A stretch of 64,000 bases of DNA from Atopsyche davidsoni (GCA_022113835.1 JAILWY010000014.1:3472001-3536000), one strand, 5' to 3'; shown: positions 1-14,745, counted from the stretch's first letter. The notes: generated by a model from the letters alone, not told the origin. Numbers and translations are program-made.

Positions 1-2937
1 AAAAATGCAAGCACAAAAACAAGCTGTGTTTGAAAGTCTGTTAATCAAATGGTACTTTTATATTAACCGATATCAAATTCAATTCATTGAACCAATAAAA
101 TTTCCTATGTAATGAAAAATATTGTTTGACGAAATAAGTTGCAAATATAATACATGTAGAATAGATGCTAATATTAACTTATTAAATTATATTATAAAAT
201 GACTCAAATTACATTTAATTGAAGACGTTATTTTTTTCACCTGATTGCAATGTTCGTTCATAAAAAAATAATTTATGAAATCATTTTAGAGGTTTTACCT
301 TTGAGGTGCGGCAAAATTAGACTTTTATGATGAATTGAGAGATGAGATAATAACTGACCACAATATATAAAATATAATTACTACCCGTACGCTTAAATAT
401 TCAAATGTTGGTTTTATATAATACCGAGTGAATGTTAAACGTGTTTCAAGCAAGTGAACATCTGATATCGTTTAGAAATAAATATCAAGATGACGCACGT
501 ATTATTTTATTTTTATATAAATTCGATAAAAAAAACACTCAAAATGACTAAATTATACAAATTGTTAAACATTATATTAAAAAATAGGTGATAGTGTTAT
601 CCATATAAATAAAATATGCGTTTTTTTTCATATCATGTAGACGTAAACAGTAATATGATAGCTAATGTGTCTGCACTTAAAGATAAACATTTGCAATGAT
701 TATAATTCTATACAATGTAGTTAGTAAGTATATTCTTAAGAAAATATAATCTTTTAATCAAATACTTTAAATAGAAATCAACGTATTTACAAAACAAACG
801 CTACTGCGGATAAAAAAGTTAAAAAATACACATCAAAATGATTATGAAATATTTGGATATTTTTGTTAAACAAACAAAAAAATTGCAAAAAACTACAAAA
901 TACTTGAAATATTGTAAAACTTCAAGTATTGACATAAAATATGTATATCATAGAATACTGGTTCTAAAAAAAATTAATAAGATCTTTATATAATCTGTGA
1001 ACCTACTATATATTGATCATGTACAGTAAAATAATCTCAGAGTGATGATATCAGATTTTAAATATTTATATTATCGTAATATGTTTTTAAATAATTTATT
1101 TAAAAAAAAAAAGTAAATTTTATGATTTATTATCTCATCAGCTTATGTGACCGAAAAGTGGGCTCAGAAGAAAATATTAATTAATGAATCTCGGAATTTG
1201 AGTTATAATATTGAGAACATTACAATCGTTTAAGATTTTCCGAAGTTTGGCTTTGAACGGTAAAAGGAGGGTCAAATCAATTATTTATTTAAGTGTGTAA
1301 AAAATCTGAATTTATTGTCGTCTGATCAAACAATTGATTACAATTGACACACAGAAAACAAACAAATAACAAACGTCTATCAATAGCGACCTATTTGACA
1401 TTTTTTGTTTATTCAGAAATTGCGTATTTTTTTACGTTATAATACTTACCTACTTTATAAAGCTAGCAGAGACAGAAAAAAATCGAATAACAAATAAAAA
1501 TTAATTCCAAACTTTTCTAAACGCATTGATAAAGCAAAATATATTGTTTAATAAAAAGTCACATATAAATATTAAAGTATTTTTCATGTGATTGGTTTTT
1601 TAGTTTGGTGTTTTTCATAATGAAGTTTCTCATAAATATGTATTATTGAATTAAATCTAATGTTGCAAAAAATTAGATAACTCCCAAATATATTTTGAAA
1701 AATAAAACTTTATATATAGACATGTAATATATTTAAGGCTTAAAAATAAACAGCTGAATAAAATCTATTTATATTTGTATTTCTATTTTATTGTTAATGT
1801 CATATGAATGCAAAAAAATCTACTGCCAAATTGTGCATATTTTTTTTTATTTATATGCTTGTTTGTTAGTTCTTGCATGTAAAAACTTGAAAACCCGTTA
1901 AAAATAATAAAATAAAAACTCCATCATTTTAAAAATCAACATAATTAGAATATTATAAAATAATGCATTGATTTAATTTAATTGTGTCTAAGTCACCGAT
2001 TCCAAGTGTTTCGTTTAAGACATCAAAAAATGTAGCGGTCTTAATAGGCGCTTTTTGCTCAAATGATAACTTACTCATCCTTGCTCATAGAGAGTTAGTT
2101 CTTTTACTCTAGAACTAACTAACTATTTTCAAGCAAAACAGTTCAGATATGAAATTTACTGTTCATTTATATTCGCTTTGGTGCACTCTTAAAAAATCAT
2201 TTTGCGACTTTACATTCTATATTACATGCCATTTATCAAGTCACGCGCTTTATGTGATACGCGTTGATAAGATTTTCAATTATTTCAGATAGCGCGCTGT
2301 AAATATCAAGGTTTCCATGATAATCGATCGCTAATTTTATCAGTTTCATTTATCAGAAACGTATTGCGATTATGCTTTGAAAACTTTTACTACGTTCAAC
2401 AATATTAAATTCTTCAAAATAACAGATCCTGAAAAATAATCCACCCCCTAAAGAAATACACGCCCTATACCAGCAAGCCGATTGGGTAGAAGATTACGTA
2501 TATTATTGCTTGTGAGGGATTCTTGACACGCTTTCTTGAGCTACTGTATTGCCTTCACCCGTCTCAGATGTAGATTTGTATAGAACCTTAAACCATCTAC
2601 ACACTAAATTGTAATATGTGTTAATCTCTCTACAGACAATAAGCAGGTGTTTTTTTTATGGTCTTGCTATTTTTGGCTTTATTATAGCTAATATCAGGTC
2701 AGTTTTAAGTTGTGTCGCGACTCGTGTAAAGGGTGTCGTCAACGTTTTTTTTCATAGAAAAATTACCCAAAAAATATACGCCAATGGTGTAGAGCTCCAA
2801 AAATCGATGAAATGAAATTTCATTGAATTCATGAATATCATGATTTCATATTTCCTGAAACGCTTTCAGTAAACCCACGACCGGCTGTCACGCTCGATAT
2901 TTCAGTTTATTTTCGATGCAACAGATAATTCTTTCAG

Positions 2938-2970
2938 CACGTGTATGTCCTCTATGCACGTGGACACGTG
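2938..2970. promoter_or_regulatory. Cluster of three CACGTG E-boxes
   Basis: Three perfect CACGTG palindromes at 2938-2943, 2957-2962 and 2965-2970 lie within 33 bp, inside a GC-richer patch. CACGTG is the canonical E-box bound by bHLH proteins, including bHLH-PAS and Myc/Max-type dimers. No gene start is recognised next to it, so it would be a distal or unknown control element. Single CACGTG sites also occur elsewhere in the window, for example near 10.8, 14.65 and 30.9 kb. Only the clustering is notable. Confidence 0.35.
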
Positions 2971-3851
2971 GGCACATCGGTATTGGCTCGTGACGCAAGA
3001 GAAATAAGTCATATGTCTATTAAATAAACAGTTCCAGCTAACATCAGCCTCTGACGCAGACACCTATTATCATTTTTCCAAGCGAATGATCCGCGTGGAA
3101 TTTGCTCTACTCTATTAAGATGATTCTAAGAACGTTATATAATATAAAATTAATTTATTTTACAGTCAATTTACTTTTACAATTTCCTGAGACTGTGTTT
3201 AAATTTTATTCCTGAAAAATTTATGAAGTGTTCATTCATAAATTGATCAATTTTATGGTTTGGCTTTAAAATATAAATGCTTGCTATCGCTTCTGAATTA
3301 AAAAAAAAAGTACGATTTATGAACTCAAATCAATTGTATTAACACGTGTTAATAATGTTCAGTTATTTATTTTTTTATTTACAATTATTCATTGATGTTT
3401 TAAATGAACAAAAAGCCCAATGTGTATATTTGAATATTTTAAATCAATTAAAATATATATATTTCAGAGTGAAAAATTATTTCACAATGCTATATAAGAT
3501 TGTGAAACTCTAACCAAAACAACACGTTTGCAATTTTTGTGCTATTTTACAACAACTGATATGTAACATTAAATTTGTAGATATAGGTGTACATTTATAA
3601 ACTTTCATAAGGTAATACAGCTTTAAGGAATCATTTTTTCCATATAAAAAAATCAAGAATGGGAGCTCCAAGTATTTGTCGAATAAAATAAAACGATTGA
3701 GTTTATTTCTTTATTTCAAAAGCATTCAATAATAATACGGAAATATAAAAAAAATATATGTTATAAATCCTCCGATGTGTCAAATTCAGGACACGTTGCC
3801 TTTCTAAATTGCGCCAAGTCTTACGAAAATAGTAAAATGAGAGAAACTCAC

Positions 3852-3917
3852 CAGCCTAGTTGTATAAATCGCCTCTCTTATTTTGTCTGAAGCTATTTCT
3901 GACAAAATACCAAGGGG
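3852..3917 (-). CDS. Possible isolated 22-codon internal exon
   Basis: On the minus strand a TAG acceptor (3918-3919 on the plus strand) is followed by exactly 22 open codons. These read roughly Pro-Leu-Gly-Ile-Leu then SEIASDKIREAIYTTRL, and a consensus GTGAGT donor follows immediately (plus positions 3846-3851). Both ends are phase 0. The residues look protein-like rather than low complexity, but I recognise no family and see no neighbouring exons. It could be chance. Confidence 0.15.
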
Positions 3918-6811
3918 CTACATTTGAGAATCGTAGGAATTGACTATTCTTCACGCGTACAAAAAAAAAACTACACTCCACACCGACCACACGCGTTCAC
4001 ATCGGATAAAAGAATGAGCAGGAAACTTTTTAACACAACACAATAAAAAAAACACTGAATCCAGTGGCGTACACGCGAACCCATACTGACATCTGTGAAT
4101 TAACTGCTCTACTCTTCCTACCCATGCTTTAAGCCATAATAATGCCATCTGTTCACAAGTATGAACATCAGAGTATATATTTATATCAATAGATGCCAAT
4201 AGCAGTTAACAACGTATAGTAAAAAAATATAGCAACTATTTCTAATCTCCTTTGCATAACGTTGTTGTTTTACAATTATCACATACAGTATCGTCTTGTC
4301 GGTGTATTGGTCCACGGAGAATACACCGATGCGAGTCATCTTCACCAGAAACACTGTGCACTCTGGCGACAGTCGAGACGTTAGTATAATAAAAAAAAAA
4401 CGAAGGTTGACCCAAGATAGAATATATTTATTATTATCGTAGGTCAGAAGCTGTGACGTCACCGCGTCGTCTGATGCTCAAACTTTGATTCCCGAAAGAA
4501 TGTCACGTATATGAAGCGGACCGCTTGATTGATCAACAAAGTAATAAATTATAGCGACTGCCAGAGTGGATGTAATAGAGTAGCTGGGAGTATATTTGAT
4601 AGTTGTTTAGGATAAAATACGAAATGACGGTCGCATGGCAGCAAACTTGGGTCACGGCCTTCTGACGGAAGCAGGATATCGTATTCGAGCATATATTGTT
4701 TTAAAACTAATATAAAAACTATTTTTATCTAAAATTTTGAGGTATAAAAATAGATATGTTATGTATTGCCACACCACATTTTTATCCGGTCTTTTTGCTA
4801 ACATTGATTTTTTTATATTTTATATAAAATAAAAACCAATAGTGTGAATTGATCTTTTCCGGTGATAACTTTGGTTATCAGTATTCCTTTTGATTTTTAT
4901 TTCTGTTTTATGACTGCTTTTTTTTAAATATATCGCCTTCTTGAAATTGACGTGAAAACAGCTGTGGAAAATTCCTACTAACATGAATAATAAAATATAA
5001 ATTCTAGCTTATATATTTATATTGCATTGTTATTTCAACGCGTTGTTTATAATTTGCAATTATTATTATTTATAGTATAAAAATTGGTAATATACCACGA
5101 CAAAATAACTTATTTATGGCAAAGTGTATAGTGCTTAAAAAAAACTTCATGGACCTGGAATTAAACATTCTAGTACTTGCAATGCAGTTCTTGTGGAAAA
5201 TATCAGTTATATGTGCAAAAAAAATAATATGCATTTCTAGGCTTTATTATATTTTTTGTATATAAAAAATTAAATTTTAGAAGATGTTACATTTCTTCTA
5301 TTTTTCTTTGTCCACGAATAGAAATATAATAAAACAATATAATCCTACTGATAGCATTGGATGTTTTTTTTTTTGCATAGAATCTTTCATGTACCAATAC
5401 AACAAATACTATAGAAGTTTCAGACTTATATTACAAGCTTAGTTATCATATTATTTATAAAATAAAATAATTATTTACACAAATAAAATTGCCAAGACGG
5501 AGAGCTTCTTTTGATCTTATTCTACGAATAGAAATGTTTTTAAACATTCTAATTTACTGAGAATTGATATTTTAATAATATTAGCTATATTTACACCAAG
5601 AGTCACGCTGTAGAAACGGATACTATAGCTACATTGCCTAAATAGGGTGCTCCAAGACCCATGGCCGTTCGACAAAGAAATTTTACTAAAATATAACCCT
5701 TCTATTTTATACACGGTGACTCAAAACTGCAGCATCATTCGAAAAGCGGAAATCAAGTATGACGTCAATCAGCCGTCAATTATTTATATCAACTTCAATC
5801 AATGACTGAATAAAAATTATAAAAAAATTCGTTGAACCTTGCACATCTGCTTTATCTGCGCAGACCTCAAAATAAAGGCTTTTTATATTTCCAATATACT
5901 CACAATAATTTTAATATAAAAATAATTCACAAAAACAATAAGAAAAAATAATGAATGTTTTTGCTAAAAAATAACATATAGTTTTTTCTTTATTTTTGCA
6001 ATCAACAATAAAAACACGAAGCAGTTATTAATAAATTTGCCGGCCGATGAATCCATATTGATTTGGGAATTGTTCGCGTTAAATCGCACAACTGCCGTAA
6101 ACTATTTGGTTTTATCTGTATTTTTTAGATATGTCTCTGTAGGGTGAAAGAGGTCTCAGTGATAAATGATGACATTCTATTTTTTATATTTATACTGTGG
6201 ATTACTTTAGCAATAAAGTTGATCCACGGGAAACTGTTTTAATATGCCATACTCCGTATTAAAAAAATTATTCAATTTTTATTGCCGAATGGCTTAGAGG
6301 TTACGACATTGGCACTTATAAATAAATAAAAAAGTTGGATCTTGTCTTTTGGCTACTCTTATTTTTGTATAAAAATATAATCTTTTATCACAATATAGAA
6401 AAGCCTTTAATAAAAATGTAGGACTCAAGCTTTATTAATTACGACTAAGAAAATCAATATAATTAGCATACATCAATGTTTACTTTTTTGTTATATTGAA
6501 TAAATTTCAGTAACGACATCTTTTAAGTTTTAATTAGTAATTTATTATCTGACCTAACAGGTGAATCCCAAGCTGATCTTATTCCTGAATACGATTTGAG
6601 TTGACATTGAAAACGTCGATTCATTGCGATGAAAAAAATCATCATCAAACTAATATTAATACACAATTTTAACGAGCTGTAACTCGGCTTGCATGTTACG
6701 CAGACGATATCAGTTATGGTTATTTGGAAACATGAGGCTCCATCGTAAAGTAACAGAAGGTGTTGGTGTGTGGAGAGAAATCTGACTGTACAATTCGCGA
6801 CGCATCCGGCC

Positions 6812-6833
6812 TGCAGTTTCATGCAAAACTGCA
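6812..6833. repeat. Short inverted repeat in a GC-rich patch
   Basis: TGCAGTTT (6812-6819) and its complement AAACTGCA (6826-6833) flank a 6-base spacer. The patch around it (about 6750-6960) is clearly richer in GC than its surroundings. Function is unknown; a protein-binding palindrome is as likely as a chance hairpin. Confidence 0.3.
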
Positions 6834-9800
6834 ACCACTGCAGACTGCGCCACGTCATGAGATCGATAAAATCAATCCATTAAATTTTCATTACCACGGC
6901 TACAGCAAAAGGAAAATAAATAAACAACAATTTTATTTCCAATTGCAGTTGACGAATCGCACGTGCAGGTAAATTGTTCAAAAATACAGATTCATTTCTA
7001 ATCCGGCGCTATCGTTTTTTAAAGAATTTTCAGGCGCTTAATTTTGAAAATTTTCTTCCCCTATTTCTGACTTCCTACCCTGTCAGTAGTGCAATTCAGG
7101 TATTGTGTCTGATTGCGACTACTCTCAAAAATATTATCCAAGTCAGATGATTTGATTACTTATGCTTGAAGTTTTCAGTTCTCTGACATTTCGGACAATT
7201 TTCAGAAGACTTAAAACAGCTACGAATATACAAATCCAAGTCATTAATAAAAATAATAATGTATACATCAAAGACGTCACACATTTTTTTTATGTTTAAA
7301 ATAATCAATAACAGTGACATTAAACCTTCAGCTCGTTGAAAAATCTACTTTAAATTTAAATGCAATCGTATATAGCGATTGGGTCTCTTTGCTCGATTGG
7401 GCCATTTAATATTCTTGGTCCATCGCCAAAACCTCGCCACGCGCTGGAAAAAGATGTTTGGATATGGTCAGTTATTCTGTGACGTCATCGCTCCCATATG
7501 TATATACTTTTAATTATATAATACGATTAGCCTTGCGGTTGAGATCGTTGACTCTTATCGCAAAGTCCGAATAATCTTAATTGCCCTGCAAATCTACGAG
7601 TTCTATAAAATACCTTTATCAGGTATCCCGTTTGAGATTGATAATTTATTTACTAATTCTCACAGAATATGGACAATTTTCTTTTCAATTATTTGTTAAT
7701 TTATTATTATTTTTTTTTTGTAGACCAAGACAACCCAATATGACCGATTTCATTGATTTCCTCTGCATATATTACTTTCTTTTAATTCACAAATTAAATT
7801 TGATGTAGTATTCATCTCTAAATTTAATTTCTTAAATGAATATTTTAGTTGGTGTTCTAAAAACGATAGATAGAAATATGAGTGACTGCTTTGTTTTGAT
7901 TGCAAAATAATTCCTATAACTAAGGATCAATAATAGTTAAAATACAGAACAATTAATTAAGTAGATACGAATGCATCTGTTATCTCCAATAACCTGCAAT
8001 AGTCACGTACCAGAGTCACTGGATTTATGTGATAGGCACTAAATACACAACAGAACTCTATCAAGGAAAACATTGTTAGAGTGATTACTCGTGCCTTCGT
8101 TAGATGGTATCGCACACAAGGCGGACACAGCCGAACGTTTCCGAACCCGACCAAGACGAGCCGTCGGGCAAAGAACGCTAACATCAATATATCATTATGT
8201 GGAAAATTATATAAATATATTAAGATAATTTACTAATTAGAAAGAATATTATATAACATAATTTTTGAAGTTTAAAAAAAATTACACCAGCATATAAAAA
8301 CCATATCGTTATTAGTTCATTGCATATCTTGTCCTCTTTATTTGACTTTTTTAAAATTATTTTTTTTATATCATACGCACAAGGATTTTTTTCATAAGCA
8401 AGACCCATATTTACTAATCATTACCTTGTAATTAATTTCTTTTTTTTATGGGACTACACAGTTACAAACACAATGTTTTTTTATTTAAAATATTAAAATG
8501 AAACTGTACTAAGTACTTTCTGTTAAAAATAATAATTGTGTATAATAACGTCTTAAAAATTTACGAAAACCACATGTTTGTTTTATACAATATATTTATG
8601 CAAGCTTGGAGCTAATAGCAAAGTCTAAACGTATCGCTTCCATATATGCATACAACGATTGAAATTCTCGTTCAGTTATAGCTCTTCAGTCCTTTAATGG
8701 AAAAAAATACACAGCTACTGTATTTATTGAAAGTGTATGTTCAAATCTCCGAGTAGCATTTTTTTGTTGTGTAAAAATATTTTTAGTCACTTGCCGTGTG
8801 ACTCGCTTTTATTAAGCATGAGCATTTATATATTGTAGCAATTAAGTTACAACTTTGTGATACTAATGTGCATTACGCCATCTTGTTAGTGATAAATAAA
8901 ATCAATTAAGCATTCAAGATGAATATACGCCGTACTTTATTGCCGACCGTTTACAACTCCGGGTAAAATTTCAATAGCATATTCATGTCGCATCCAGCGA
9001 ACTACTGCAACTTTGTATACAATGGACTTATCACATATTTGTTTTGATTATCTTTCTCAAACTATTTCCAATGACAATGCATTACTGGAATGTGTTTACG
9101 AAATCAATGCGCATTAAATCGTATTTTAAAATATCTCAATTTTAATAAATAATTTCAGTTATTATTATTTGAATCTATTGAGCGATATTACTGTGTTTTA
9201 ACGCTATATTAAAAGCGCACGGTTATATTACGTTGTGTTATGTTTATTATATATAGCGGTAATTATACAAATATATTGAATTTACCATGATTAAATATAT
9301 ATTGAACGAGTGTATTTCAGTAGTTTTTTATATAATTATCAGTTTTTCTTATAGGAATACTAAATCAAAAAATTTCTATACGTGCATGTCACTGGGGTAT
9401 GGTAATGGCAGCTACATGATTAATATTTTTAATAGTTTAATACCGCAAATAAAAAAGAAAATTAATACTTTAGTGACGTCAGAGATCACAGTATGATGCA
9501 TGTGGGCTGAAAATAATTGAGAAAACTCATGCCAGAGTTTAAATGCCTGTAGATAAACAAATACTGAATAAAAACAACACGAGTTATACTCATGGTTTTT
9601 TCTTTAAGTTTATTGAGAAAAAAAATTTAAAAAAGCTTTATCGTGAAAATCGCTCAGAAAGTTATAGATTCATAATTAAGGGTAGTGGTCTAATACGTGA
9701 CATATCTTCCCAATTAAGAAGTTATGTACGAGTATGTACTATGTTACGTTAAAGCATTCGTATATTTAATTAGTGTATATATTCATTATACTTGTAAATT

Positions 9801-11084
9801 CTACATTCCTTGTCACATGTTCTAGATAATTTTGTTGCATTATGTATATGTTATGATTCAGAATTTATTCAGTACAGTAAATTGTGAAGCATTGATTTTC
9901 TTGAAGGTCAATGAGGAATTACATTAACTTTTTACAAGCCAGGGTGGCGTGATAATGATTATTAGTTACAGCACCTGACTACAGCAAACGTATTATATAT
10001 TCTATAAAATCACCACAGCCTACGAAAATAAGATTACCAATAACATATTTAAACATCAATAGCCAAATTGCTAGGAAATATCGATCTTTTTTGCTTGTAA
10101 ACACTTTCGTCTTCTTCAGATTTTGCGCTCTTTTAAAGCCCTTGAAAGGTGGAAGTGCTCACAAACAAAAATGATCCTTATCACTTGGCTACTTGGCAAT
10201 GCATATTTTTTGCGAAAACACTACTAAATTTATTAAAAATACCTTTTTTTTTAAATTTTATAATAAATAATACAACATAAAACTATTTTTAAAAAAGTGG
10301 TTTTTGTGTAAATTTGTTTATAAATATACACACATAATAATTTCAAAAACGTTTTTTTAAGTAAAATTTAGATATAATCTAATAGCTTCTCCTAAAAACA
10401 ATATGTATAATCTACAAAAAAAATAATTTTTTAGTATAAAGAATTGTAAATCGTTCGTAATTTAATAATTTTTTGGCAAGTACATTTGGTATTGATGTAA
10501 GCTGTTACCAATAAAATAAAGATCTTAAACCGGATTACCGCTTGGTAAGATTCAGATTAATTATTACAAGACCCTTTTTTCGTGCTCTACGGTTGTACTA
10601 ACCCAGTGAATTATTAAAATAATTCACACATAATATTTTTATCAGAACCCAATTATCATTTGTTTAGATCTAACAGAGTGTGTTTTTTTTAATTTAATAT
10701 AAAAAAAAATTGAACCTTAAAACAACACTACATATCTTGCATCTTTATTACAGCAACTTGGAACTATAGTATAATACTTCTAAAGTAAAAAAAGTCACAC
10801 GTGGCAAGACCAAAGCAATTATCATTTATAATTTTTTTAGATTTTAAAACATTGACCATTCCTATAAGTTAGTATTTAAAAATATATAAGACCATAAAAG
10901 TACCATTCATATAAGGCGTTATTTTTCTTATGTCTCGTTCGATAAATACCCGTGTCTTCTAAGGCCACGTTTTCTAACTGGAAATGCTGTTTTTAAAAAG
11001 CAGATATAAATACAAGTCTTTAATTTTCGAGAAAATGTATTGAAATGATTCTTGACTATTTTTAGTTTATTTTATATATTATGG

Positions 11085-11211
11085 TGCACTTTTTTTATAT
11101 ATGCTAGTAGCAAACCGGTGGATGAAGTTATTTCAGTGCTCTTCGATCCTGTTTTCCACGAGTTGCAGAAAGTGCACTCCTATTACGTAGTAGAGTGCAT
11201 TCGTCTGCACT
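11085..11211. repeat. TGCACT cluster containing a 27-bp near-palindrome
   Basis: TGCACT or its complement AGTGCA occurs at 11085, 11173, 11194 and 11206. The stretch 11173-11199 is a near-perfect palindrome: TGCACT and AGTGCA arms around an almost self-complementary core centred on TACGTA. Similar clusters of the same hexamer occur at 13959-14060 and 18118-18181. No known element is recognised. This is a sequence observation without a functional assignment. Confidence 0.35.
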
Positions 11212-13958
11212 CTGCGCCCACACTGCATTCGTATGTATCAATCATAATTCCAATAATATGCTTGCATTGGAGGACAAAAGGTCAGCGTGTTAGTATGTGA
11301 CTGGATGTGTGGTTGGAAGAGGGGAAAACCACCAGAGCATTCCTGAAAATAAGCATTAAATATATAAGAGAAAATATTATATACGAATACCTTTAAACTC
11401 TTCGATAATGTCCTTATAAGGATGTTCGTAAACTAAGTTTTACGAATGCGTTTTACAGAACCGCACTTAAGTAAATTAGAACTTCATATTCTAAAATAAT
11501 TAAAGTATTAATTTTTAGTTCCCATGAAATAATCTGGTTTTTGCCTTAAGAACAAGTGATAAAGAAGCATACTTCATATATATATATATACATATATGTA
11601 ACAGCACTAAAAAGGAATATTTATTTATTATAGTTTTAACATAACAACTTATATAAAATAAAATTAATGAATCAAATAAAAACGTAGAAGCATTACATTC
11701 GCAATCCCGAATGTGATAATTCAATCCACTATGGCAATATGGGTACAAATATTTATTTTTGTAAAATTTATATTATAATTTTACTATATATATATCTAAT
11801 TATCAAAAAACATGTATTTCATCTTTTTATAACATAAAAATTCAATATGTTATTTTAATATATATTTTCAATAAAACAATGCATTCAGTAGCATTGAATT
11901 TGAATAACGGATCAAATAATCACGTGAAATTTAATGCCAAGGAATAAATCAGATTCCCATTAATGTGGCGTCGCAAATAGAGTGCATGAATATTCAACAT
12001 GGCGGACAAAATGGGGGATGACGTTCGCGTGGATTCATAATTGATTTAATAAAAACTCTCCGATGCAGGCCAAAGCAAAAAAAGGAAAAATTTTCATACT
12101 CGAATTTATTATAGATGGCACATTTTTCATGCATTATTGAAATTATCAGTTTATTATTATTCATATTCCAAAATATTTTTTTCAAAAGACTTAAATGTTC
12201 GCAAGTTTTTTATTTTTATTTTCACAGAGTAGTACCTAAATTGTTACACCTGTAACGTTTACATCTGTAAACTATTATAAATCAATTTATTTTTTAGAAT
12301 AGATTTTGTATTGTTTACTTTATTACCTGTTAATAAAAATGATAGGCCACTCCTACTGTGTACAAACCGAAGACAATCCGTATGCTGAGAGAGCTTTAAT
12401 AAAGGTTGAATAATAAGTAAAGGTATTGTTAAGGCTTGAATCCACTTGAAACCAGATCGTGTCTAGTTTGATACAAACACAAGCCTAATAAAACTGAAAC
12501 ATTGCGAGGCTCGAGTAAACAAAGTTGAACCCGTGCAGAGAAAATGCTTATCCTTTGAAACAATCACAACTTAACGTTTTTTTTATTACTGGAGATAAAA
12601 CGATGCTCAAGGAGAAAACAAATTTTTACTAGTTTCACATTATATGAATCATTAATATGAAAAGAATTCCACGTATAATTTTTTTTCACGGTATTTGCGA
12701 TAGGTCAAGTAGTATGAACTTTTTATTAGTAATTAAGTGAATTTATTAATTTTGGTACCCTCATTAAAATCAACAATCTTATCAAACTGAATTTGAATTA
12801 TTATAAAATAATGCTTAGTTGGGGGTGCATATTACCTATAACGTTAACCAGTTACCACCCCTGCGTTAAATAAAACGTTTTTTGAGTTTGTTTTCTTTAA
12901 ATTATCTTTGATTATTAAAATATTTATTCAATACGCTTATTATGAATATAACAGCGTTCAAGTAATTTAATGGCTATTTACAAAGTATGATCAGACTATA
13001 ACAGAATTTTGATCAGTAGGTGAGCTTCATAATATTGAATTTAGTTTAATTGCGTTTTAAAATCGTAATTGTTTGATCAAACTGTAAATGTAAAATAAAT
13101 AATATTATACTACGTTTTTAAACATGTTTTTTTTATCTGCACACCTGTTGGGATACATTTTGTAAATATTCATGGATATTTTAAATAATCCCTCAATGAC
13201 CAATATATACAATCATTATGAATATATCTTTATTTACTACTATGACAAAAATAGGCCAGTGGCAAGCGGTTAGAAACAATTGCGGCTATATCTGGCTTGT
13301 TACGTCTTTATTATAAAATATTTTCTTATCAAATAATATTTATTTTTGCTCAAAATCAAAATTCAATGGTTTTGTTTTATTTTCCTCCGTTTATTGTCTA
13401 AATAAAGCGCTTTATATTAAATTAGTCTATTTAACATAATCCAGGTTAAAAAGTTACTATAGAATGAATCTAAATAATGACAATGCATTTTATTTATATT
13501 TTTTTATAATTTGTGCACTCTTTCAAATTGACAATTATTTTACTTTATTTATTCGCTTAAGTAACATGGTTAAAAAGATAAAATATTGTATCGAGTTCAA
13601 AATGACGCGCATGCAAATATTTGGGCGCATTTTTAATTTAATTATTATAAATAAGGCTTATGCGTGTAAAGCCATGACTTTTTTTTTTCAATTTAATGTG
13701 TTAATCGATTATTTAAATAATAATATTCACAATAATAATAATAATAAATATATATTGTTGGTATTTAAGTGCAAATTTGTCAGGCTGGTGGCTTCTTCAA
13801 GCTTCAACCTCTGCACAAAGGCGCCAACCCAAAATGTTGCCAGATAATATATTCTACCTCTAGTATTTGTAATAATTCTTAACCATAGCTTTAAACAGTG
13901 TTCAGTGTTATAGTTTAATTGATATATTGCACTACAATTAATTTAAAGTTCAAACGAA

Positions 13959-14060
13959 TGCACTATCAGAAGTGCAATCCGCCATGCGACGCGACCGTCA
14001 GATGGGCCGAGTAAAGCGCATTAAGTTGCAACTGATTGTGCCACATTGTTGCACAGTGCA
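13959..14060. repeat. Second TGCACT/AGTGCA cluster with hairpin
   Basis: TGCACT at 13959-13964 and AGTGCA at 13971-13976 form a short hairpin with a 6-base loop. Another AGTGCA lies at 14055-14060. The patch is GC-richer than its flanks. Confidence 0.3.
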
Positions 14061-14745
14061 GGACCGCACTGGGGGCAAGACTTTTTTTAAATTTAATTAA
14101 TTTAGAATTTTTTTTATGTTAATCGACGATCAATCAAGTCGTTCAGAGCAAATTAAAATTAATTTTAAAAAATGTACTATGGTTTATATTGACATATATA
14201 AGAAATAATATTTTTTTTTTTATTTTCAGAATAAAAATATATTTGCTATAAATAATAAAATTCTTCACAAAAATTTGTTTTTTGTCTAGTACGTAGTACT
14301 TTTGCTTAGTCAGCGGTGTGTAGAAATATTTTTATCTTCAAAAAACTGCTACTCTAAAAAAGATTTTCTGTTGTTTATATTAATATCACTGATATTTATT
14401 ATCACTTCGAACCTCCTGTTCCCCTTCTTCTTCTACTGGTGGTCTCCTATTTAAATGATCTATAGACTTTTCATTCAGATTATCAGATATACAAAGTCTC
14501 CCACTCTTTGAAGAACAGGCAAAACCACCAAATCGACTAAAAACGCACCTCTTAATAATTAATATTTTATGATTTTAATTCCATCAAATTATTAAAATAT
14601 TATTTTTATACTCTAGAGGCGGTTCTGCTCAAAGTCACGTTTTCGCTCTGCGGTCACGTGGTCTTTCGTATAAATAATAATAATTATCGCTTCATTGTTT
14701 TTGCAATAAAATGTCCGTCGACCAACCAACTAGCTCGGTGCTAGC

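Larger units (their letters stand above)
1..14745. other. AT-rich region, no gene recognised
   Basis: Open reading frames here are short (the longest is 127 codons at 13464-13847, low complexity) and none resembles a family I know. The sequence is strongly AT-rich with A/T homopolymers. GC-richer patches stand out near 2.46-3.08, 3.8-4.7, 6.75-6.95, 8.05-8.18, 11.1-11.3 and 13.95-14.08 kb. They could be regulatory elements or single exons of a gene whose other exons are not visible. Smaller items inside this interval are listed separately. Confidence 0.6.

Noticed and set aside
3951..4462. Two minus-strand frames of 82 and 93 codons in a GC-richer patch
   Set aside because: Partly protein-like (for example LVKMTRIGVFSVDQYTDKT) but with no splice structure or family match.
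6290..6300. TGGCTTAGAGG, resembling a tRNA/SINE A-box
   Set aside because: No B-box at the right distance and no cloverleaf. Too short to call a SINE.
7957..8187. 76-codon minus frame in a GC-richer patch
   Set aside because: Neither strand gives a recognisable protein. Could be a repeat or transposon fragment but cannot be supported.
13464..13847. 127-codon plus-strand open frame
   Set aside because: Dominated by Phe/Ile/Asn/Lys and an AAT-repeat-encoded Asn run. No family resemblance, so probably chance in AT-rich DNA despite its length.
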